This document shows positions 56,830 through 64,000 of a DNA stretch of 64,000 bases, piece by piece. Source of the stretch: Embiotoca jacksoni (lineage: Eukaryota; Chordata; Actinopteri; Embiotocidae); the NCBI GenBank assembly GCA_022577435.1, contig JAKOON010000023.1, positions 310,001-374,000 of the forward strand. The letters run 5' to 3'. Under the pieces are notes generated by a model that worked only from the letters and a program-made list of their open reading frames with translations, was not told the DNA's origin and ran no database searches. Each line of letters begins with the position of its first letter. Within the stretch, counting starts at the first letter, position 1. The translations under genes and the position numbers were made by a program.

Positions 56830-59800
56830 GTGAGCAAGTGGATATAGAAATGTACATACTTATAGATGTGAGGTTGTAGGTACAGAATTTCTGTTGGTTT
56901 CCAGAACAGGTCTTCAGGGATGGAATAAGAAATGTAGGAAAATGTTAAGGAAACACAGTCAATCACCCCCACGCCTGCTTTTCTGTAGCTGCCATTGAAT
57001 GACAGTTTACCAGCGGTGTGTTTTCAGCAGCGCTGCGCTGACCTGAGCTGTTGAGAGTCAGGTAACACCGAAGAAGTCTTCCTCTATTTATATTACCTTA
57101 CATTACATAATTACAACAGATGTTGCAATCAGTGTTTTCAGTCTTATATTAATGTTGTTTTACAAAACACAGCAGTGTAGTGCACACACAGCCTAAAACA
57201 GGAGAGTATAATTAGACCAGTCTGACCGCAGAATAGCTATGAATTAAGACGTATTAACAAGCAGGCTGATGTAAGGTGTACAGGTTTGTAAAGTATTCCA
57301 GCTGTCTGTTCATTTCCAGACACAAAATACTAAAATTTAAGTGGGTTGCAACAGCTGCTGGTAGTTTTTCATTAACAATTAATCTGGTCATTATTTCTTC
57401 AAGCAATTGTTATTCATAGAGCCTGACTGAGACTGGATTTTTGGGGCTGATTCACATATCAGGGAGTACAAAAATGTTTGATATCGATATATAGTCATTA
57501 AACTCTTGTGACAAAGATATGTAATTGAGATTTTACAGCGTAAGGAGAAACTTTATTGTGCATAACTAAATTACTTTGAATTTAAAAAATAACACAAATT
57601 TAATAATTTCTTAATCACACCAAGCATCTTTTTCAGCAGTATTTTCTGGAAAATACAAAATTATATCGAACAACATATGCGCCAAAAATTACACATCTGT
57701 GATCGGCCAGTATTAAAATCTGCCAGCCAATAAATCAGTCTCGTTCAGTCGTCTGTAAAACATCTGTTCCAGTTTCCTAAAGTCCAAGGTGACATTTTCC
57801 ATCGTCTTGTTTAGTGTGACTAACTAAAACTCAGAAACATTCAGTTTGTAGGGATGTGAAACAAAGGAAAATGGCAAATCCTCATGTTCAGAAGCTTAAA
57901 CTGGAGATTGTTGATACTTTTGCTTTATAAGAGCCTCAAATGCTTTATCAGTTATCAAAAAAAAGGTGCTTATTAACTTTCTATTGCTCGACCAACCAAT
58001 TGTTTCAGGTCTACATTTCAACAAGGCTGAAAACAACTAGATTTGAGTGTTCAGAACTACGATGTCCTTGCTACCTGCTGACTGCATGTTCATGCCCTTC
58101 ACATGTGTAACTAATGCGGCCGTGTTATCATGTGTCTAATGATTACCGGATGTTAAACGGGCCCCTTCGGTCTCCAGAATCTCCTCATTTGCTGTGTAAT
58201 GACAATACCCTTGAAGCATTCTTAACATGCGCCATAAAGCCTGACCCTAGGACCAATTTCTTATTACATGCGACACCAGAAGAATACGTAATGCTTCTGG
58301 GACGTTGGCTGAATGTTAACGGCAGGCATTCATCATTTGAAATGCACAGCCACAAATTATTTGCAGGTGCTGGCTCTCCTTCATTTCAGTGTCAAACTCA
58401 TCTGATTCTGACTATAATAACTACATATACTTAAAAAATGTAACCTGTCTGTGTAGGACACTGCTGGCCAGGAGCGCTACAGGACAATCACCACAGCATA
58501 CTATAGGGGAGCCATGGGCTTCATCCTCATGTATGACATCACCAACGAGGACTCCTTCAACGCTGTGCAAGACTGGTGAGGGACGACAACTGAGTATGTC
58601 TGTGTGTTCGAGGACCGGGACTTATTTCCAGTTTATCCTCCCTCGAGTTCTGGGACTCAACAGGAGGTGGAACCGTCAGCGTCTAATTATTTCAAGCACT
58701 TATTTACATGTGAAAACAAATGTTGGCAATGAGAATGGTACAATATTCTTTTCTTTGACTAAATACGTGTTTGCACGACAAATGTAGATACTGTAGGTCA
58801 ATGCTGAACCAGAAAGAAGTACAGCAGAATAGATTTTTGCAACTTGTTTGGCCATCAATTTAATTATTCATTCGCAATAAGGGGTTTAGATGATTCCATT
58901 AAACTTGTTTCAAATCAGTTTGGGAGCTTGCGTTATGTAGCCATTACCTGTGGCTTATCTGCACCTCAGCATTATACCAGTGATTAAAGTCTTTCTTGTA
59001 AAATAACTTGTAATAAGCGACACGACGCGTTAGGGCTCGGTTCGGAGAAAGGTGGCTCAGCATTTAACCTCTGCAAAACGAAAGATGCTTTTTAGATCAG
59101 TGTACGTGACCAACCCGTGTCTGCTTAACAGGTCGACCCAGATCAAGACGTACTCGTGGGACAATGCTCAGGTCCTCTTGGTCGGGAACAAGTGTGATAT
59201 GGAGGACGAGCGAGTGGTGGCTTCAGAGCGGGGCCGGCAGCTGTCGGAACAGCTGGGTAAGTCAGATGATCAGACTGAAAACCCGATGCCATGTGTCTGT
59301 TGTTGTACAACTCTGTTTATCTTCCTCTCACTAGAATGAATGGCTGGATGTTCAAGTGGTAAGGCTTTGTAGGCAAACATATTGTTTAATATCGGTTTAA
59401 TGTCTGTCATCAAAAACCTGCTGCAATGCATAAATTCATTGTGTTTGAAACTGACGTTTAATAGTTCAGGCTGAAGTTACTCTAAATCAAAGGCAGAGTC
59501 ATTCTAACTTGAGTTTCAGGCTGCTTTCAAGCTATTACATTTTCATTTTAAAGCACATAACCTCTGCTATGTTCATGCCTTTCTGTCGTTTTTGAACCCC
59601 TAAAAATCCGAATTTTGAAAAACCTGCAGACCCAATTTTATTTAGAAAACTCTTGGACTTTATTGTGGACGTGCAGAAACGATAAATTTAGAAAACACGA
59701 CGCTGACGCCCAGGTTTGGTTCCTGATTGGCTCTTATCATTCATGACGTATTCTCCCCAGATTCGTCATGCTGCGTTTGGCATGACCTTTTTCTGGACGA

Positions 59801-60775
59801 TAACAAACCGTATCAGCCTTGACTACCTGTGGTTAATTCAAAATGGATAACAAATTACAGGCATTAATGACCTTGTTGTCTGTGCTAGCAGCTCTTCTGC
59901 AGTTCAATTTGTCTTTTTTTTTTTTAATGCCCTGACTTCCCAAATGCTCAGGAGGCAATTTTAAACGTGCATTTCATTTTAAGTAGATATTCTTAAGGCA
60001 TCAGGACAATACAAAAGAAAGCTCAACTTCTTTTAAGCCACATAATTCACACAGCCGGTCATCCTCTTGGATATTTTTAAAACGACCAACCTCAAAAGCC
60101 AGAGGAATGATTTCTGTTCTTAACTGTAAAACTAGGGATCTTTGGTTTCTTGATAGATTTGCTTTACTGTAAGTTCAGGGCCAAAATGTTTGCTTGATTT
60201 AAATACGTTTGTAATTTGGGTTTTAGCAGGATATCTCTTCACCATTTTTCTTCAAATCTATCAAGTCACTTTCTTCTAAATGTGGTAATATTGCACAACA
60301 AATTATTGCTATGCATGTAGACATAACGTACATTTATATGTAATGTAGACTTGATTTGAAACCACCGATGAAGGTGGTAAGATCTGAAACAAAAGAATTT
60401 AATTTGAAAATATTTCCACCGGTCTGATATGAAGGGAAATATTCATGAGGTGTGAGCTGAATGTCTGACTGTAGCCTCGATATGTCCTGACATGACAAGA
60501 TAAGTGGATTAAGTGGATAAGCTTCACATTGAAACGACAAGTGTAACCAGAGCTCCTGTCCGTCTCCGTCGCCCGTCCTGACAGGGTTTGAGTACTTCGA
60601 AACCAGCGCTAAAGACAACATCAACGTGAAGCAGACGTTCGAGCGGCTGGTGGACATCATCTGTGAGAGGATGTCAGAGAGTCTGGACAACAACGACCCG
60701 ACCATCACCGGAGCTAAACAGGGGCCGCAGCTCAGCGAGCAGCCGCACAGGTCCCATCAGGATTGTGCTTGCTGA
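56605..60775 (+). CDS. rab3a: rab3a, Ras-related GTPase Rab3A (spliced, 4 coding exons)
   Basis: Synaptic-vesicle small GTPase that controls late steps of regulated exocytosis. Exons 56605-56829, 58457-58575, 59132-59256 and 60585-60775 join in frame to 219 residues (human RAB3A has 220). Visible motifs: P-loop GNSSVGKTS (28-36), the Rab3 effector region around FVSTVGIDFKVKTIYRND, switch II DTAGQE (76-81), base-binding NKCD (134-137), the SAK motif (164-166) and a C-terminal CAC for double geranylgeranylation. KILIIG, TIYRNDKRIKLQIW and GAKQGPQLS favour Rab3A over Rab3B, C or D. The coding start follows directly after the acceptor TGCATAG, so exon 1 is noncoding. Intron phases and length are normal. 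Confidence 0.96.
56830..58456 (+). other. rab3a intron between coding exons 1 and 2
   Basis: AT-rich, donor GTGAGC and acceptor TGTGTAG. No gene seen. Confidence 0.8.
58457..58575 (+). CDS. rab3a: rab3a coding exon 2
   Basis: It starts DTAGQERYRTITTAYYRGAM and ends FNAVQD plus two bases of the Trp codon at TG|GTGAGG. It contains switch II and the GFILMYDITNE strand. Confidence 0.96.
58576..59131 (+). other. rab3a intron between coding exons 2 and 3
   Basis: Donor GTGAGG and acceptor CTTAACAG. No other feature seen. Confidence 0.8.
59132..59256 (+). CDS. rab3a: rab3a coding exon 3
   Basis: It encodes STQIKTYSWDNAQVLLVGNK and the following CDMEDERVV, with the guanine-binding NKCD. Acceptor TTAACAG, donor CTGG|GTAAGT, phase 1. 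Confidence 0.96.
59257..60584 (+). other. rab3a intron between coding exons 3 and 4
   Basis: Donor GTAAGT and acceptor CTGACAG. The minus-strand frame over 60334-60708 is the shadow of exon 4. Confidence 0.8.
60585..60775 (+). CDS. rab3a: rab3a coding exon 4
   Basis: It encodes GFEYFETSAKDNINVKQTFE, then RLVDIICERMSESLD and the Rab3A-type tail GAKQGPQLSEQ, ending HQDCAC and TGA. Acceptor CCTGACAG. Confidence 0.96.
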
Positions 60776-60884
60776 ACACAGCTGCTACACACACACAGAC
60801 ACACACACACACGCTGCTGTCCTGAAATCCTTTTAGTTTTTGTTTCAGTTAGAGTTTTGCTTTCTTTTTCTTTTTCATTTTCAT

Positions 60885-60887
<3 letters not shown>

Positions 60888-60936
<49 letters not shown>
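60888..60936. repeat. (CA)n microsatellite in the rab3a 3' UTR
   Basis: About 24 CA units, 110 bp after the rab3a stop. A shorter interrupted CA tract is at 60786-60812. Confidence 0.95.
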
Positions 60937-60939
<3 letters not shown>

Positions 60940-63274
60940 TTGGCTGCTTAATATCTCCACCCCTCTCACTACACCACGAGCACCGTCCATATGAGCCAGC
61001 TCTCCCCAAAGATGAGGTGTTTTCACAGACACTATCTTCAAGTTTTTGTTTATAATATAGAGATTCTGTGATGGTGCTAATTTAGTCAGAGGGGTGCAGA
61101 ACATTTAACAGAGGTACAATCCCAAATTCTCTTTCTTTCATACTTGTATACATACGTACACACACAACACACACGCTATACTGTATCTTTCCAGAATTAT
61201 AAAAGGCCAGTGAAGGCCAAGACCAAATCATTCCTTACTGACGTGTCTGTAATTGGGTTGAACTTTAATAGGTTGTAAAGGAGCGATGTTTTCCAACCAA
61301 TCAGCACTTGCGCCTCAGATTTAAATGGGTACCAATCATTTGCTTTTACTCCCATTGAACATACATGTATTTTGCTGTGTACAGGGGTGATGTTTTTTTG
61401 TGGGTTTTTTTAAGTTTTGGAGTTGGTCAGGTGTGGTTTTGAGAATGTGAAATCATCCTCAGTGTTGTGGTTGATGATTGATAATTATGGCCCAAGTTTG
61501 AAATCCAAACAGGGTCGCTTTCTCTTTTTATTTTAAGGAATGAAAGCAAGAATAGCAGAAGTCATGCATACTAGCCAAGTTGAATTAATATGCACCCCCT
61601 TTTCAAAGTAAAAAAAAAAAAAAAAAAAAAATTCTGTTAGTAAAATATGATGGCAGTGTTGTTTGTTTGGTTGGTCCAGTGTAAGGAGCGGCGCCGCCCC
61701 TAGATTTTAGATTCTTAGTCTTGTTTTTTTTTTTTTTTTTTTTTTTTACTTTTTTGTTACTGTTTTTTAAGACGTACAACAAAATCAAAAGATAAGGGAT
61801 CTCTTTCACTACATGAAGAGTGTATAAATGTTTAAAAGTTAATAGATATGCATTTGAAAATGCATATATAATACATGTATATGCATATATAATGAACCGA
61901 TTGAATAATGAGATTGGTTTTGGACCCGTGCTTTAGCGAGAGGTGCATGTTGGTGATGTTTTGAACCGATCCTGGTGGACCGGCTGGTTATTTGTGAGCT
62001 GTTGTCTGAATTTAAAACTCATGTTTCCTACAGTTTCAGCACTTTGGAGGTACCAAACGGGGGCAAAGGTTTCAGATGTTAAACCCACGGCCCCTTCACA
62101 TTGTATTAACTTTCATTCAATGCATACAATGTGCAACATGCACTCATTAGAAAGGCATGTGATTCAGTGTAAGCACTGGTGCAGCACAGACCTGCCATCT
62201 CCATCGACTCCCAGATAGCATCTCATGTCTCTGTAGATGATATTTTCGTCTTTATTTTGGCGGAATCTGATGTTTTGAAGCATGTTAAATGTCAAATTGT
62301 GAGTTTTATTTTTTTCCTCAGATGGTAAAGTAAAGGGACGCGTCTGCCCGTCTAGTCAGTACAAACCTTCTGTAAGTTATGCATTCTCAAATGCGCTGAG
62401 GCATGCGACAGTAGTTTCGCCACCTGAATTATTTATTTTGTATTATTTATAATTTAATTTATTTTTTAGGTGGTGTTCTTCCTAGATCATGCATTGCATT
62501 CTGCACTTGACTTTTTAAAGAGATGTTCGATAGTGTTCGGTTGCTTAAACTCTCAGCTTTTAGATAAAAATGTATGCGTGTTTACCGTGCAGTGTGCAGA
62601 GCACGAGATGCCTCCTCGGGAGGAAAATTAAACATTCCAGTGGAGAAGCTCTTATCATGTCCACATGGCTTCGGAGGGAAGTTTATGTGTCTTTTGATAT
62701 CAGTTATGTAACTTTTCAGACTTTAGAGGGTAAAAACAGACTGCTCTCCGCTCTTCATATCAGCAACATACAACCCTGCTGAAGGTTTGCAACACTACTC
62801 GTACTGTACTTGTATGTGAGTGTACAGTTTGTATAAAGAGAAGCTCAATAATAGTTCTTTAATAAGAGGTCTTATTATAAATTTAGAGCCAAAAAGAAAG
62901 CTTGTTAGACATTTGTTAGACTTGTGCTATAAAATGTGTCTGCTAGTTTTTCTACTCTGTGCAGAAGCTTCAAACAGGAAATGTGTTTAAGAAAGGAAAA
63001 CTGAACACTATGAGCACTTCGTTAAAAAGTGATTCTTACCACTTATGTTCATGTTGGACTTGTTTGTTGACTTTTTTTGTAACTTTATTTATTGTGTTTT
63101 GCTACAGTTGTAAACTTTGCTGATGACTTAGGAACACGTATCGATCCTCTCCTGCCCACCTCCCCTCCCCGTCATAAATAACCCTTGTAAATAGGAGCTG
63201 TCTGCCTGTCAGGCATTAGTTGTGTGAATTGTGCTGTAATTCTGTAATGCCAGGTTTACTAAAAATGAGGAATC

Positions 63275-63280
63275 AATAAA
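63275..63280 (+). terminator. rab3a polyadenylation signal AATAAA
   Basis: A canonical hexamer followed by a TG-rich stretch (ctgtactgtgttggttc) about 15-30 bases downstream, the usual layout for cleavage near 63300. Confidence 0.7.
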
Positions 63281-63319
63281 CAAATCCTAAAAGCTGTACT
63301 GTGTTGGTTCATCAGGGTG

Positions 63320-64000
63320 AGTGATGTTTCGGAAATGGTTTAAGGTAACTTTTATTGTGCCCAGCAGAGGGCATAATACTGCAAAAATCTCTCCTTTTCT
63401 ACTGGAGTTGTTTGACCATCTATGGTTTGGTTCTCTACTGCACTTAATACAACTCCCACAGTGTCAACAAGAAGATAGGTGTAACGGTATGAAGGTGATG
63501 CATCGAAATGAGCGGAAAACAAACAGCCTCTCGTCATAGTAAGACACAAAACACATCGGGGTTTAGTAATGTAGTGAATTTAATAAATGTCAGGTAGACG
63601 TGTCCATTACACATGGATACATAGGGTTTCTCAAGATGTACACATACATTCATGGACTTTTGGTGACTGAAGAAGTACACAGCAGCCACCATCATGACAA
63701 ATACAATGGTTACTGTACACAAAAAGCGACAACACATGCAGTGCTCATTTTTGAAAAAGAAAAAAAAAAAAGCAACAAGGAAATAAGACCATATGTAAAA
63801 TAAGAAATGTTTCAGTAAATAAAATATATATATTTGTCATTACTAAGTGCTTGTAAACAAGTAAGGCATTATATTACACAGAGGATGACAGCACTTGGTG
63901 ACACCCTGGTGTTTTGTTGCACCCTTGTTGAGATTGTCCAGCTTACACAGATAAATGCTATCCTACATCAGTCCAGTGGATAGCAGTTTGCTACATGGCT
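63320..64000 (-). other. Possible 3' UTR of a convergent gene
   Basis: No coding frame is recognisable. On the - strand the sequence is AT-rich and leads to an ATTAAA at about 63578-63583. In human, MPV17L2 lies tail to tail with RAB3A, so a convergent gene is expected here. The call rests on synteny and one weak signal. Confidence 0.2.

Larger units (their letters stand above)
60776..63300 (+). other. rab3a: rab3a 3' UTR
   Basis: About 2.5 kb. It holds CA tracts (60786-60812, 60888-60936), an A22 run (61610-61631) and a T24 run (61724-61747), AU-rich nonamers TTATTTATT at 62429-62437 and 63085-63093, and an exact Pumilio-type octamer TGTAAATA at 63186-63193. Long 3' UTRs with such sites are common for neuronal transcripts. 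Confidence 0.7.

Overview
This is a vertebrate nuclear window, almost certainly from a teleost fish and probably a spiny-rayed one. It holds two genes in GT-AG exons on the + strand, pde4c then rab3a. The many long CA/GT microsatellites and several dispersed repeats and DNA transposon remnants (Tc1, hAT, piggyBac-type) are typical of fish genomes. No bacterial, viral or CRISPR features are seen.

Region 1-6,200 has no gene I can assign; it holds dispersed repeat copies and one weak candidate exon. From 6,452 to about 53,880 lies pde4c, a cAMP-specific 3',5'-cyclic phosphodiesterase. I rebuilt 15 coding exons. The longest reading joins an SP-rich first exon (6,452-6,714) across a 34 kb intron to the UCR1, UCR2 and catalytic exons (40,793-50,764), giving 773 residues. 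Three further candidate first exons were found by reading frame and splice phase. One at 12,060 resembles the human PDE4D3 start. One at 24,276 has a sequence I do not recognise. One at 47,471 lies inside the UCR2 region and matches the start shared by the super-short forms PDE4B5 and PDE4D6. The gene therefore appears to have a modular set of alternative promoters.

The large introns carry a palindromic piggyBac-type MITE (30,265-30,485), a degraded BED/hAT element (about 27,218-27,917), a Tc1 transposase fragment (33,565-33,905), a nearly full-length dead Tc1 element (42,315-43,535), a hAT-type MITE (44,938-45,434), a MADF-domain fragment (21,937-22,074), a 138 bp tandem duplication (37,253-37,513), a run of 32 G (37,786-37,817) and many dinucleotide tracts.

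About 1 kb beyond the pde4c poly(A) signals is a GC-box/CCAAT-box promoter (54,914-55,013). It is followed by rab3a, with four coding exons (56,605-60,775; 219 residues) and a 2.5 kb 3' UTR ending at a poly(A) signal at 63,275. Order and orientation match human 19p13.1, where PDE4C lies upstream of RAB3A on the same strand. This supports calling the genes pde4c and rab3a rather than other paralogs. The two products act in different steps: PDE4C degrades cAMP, and Rab3A is a synaptic-vesicle GTPase. Nothing in the sequence shows joint regulation. Species, and which teleost duplicate this is, cannot be decided from the window.
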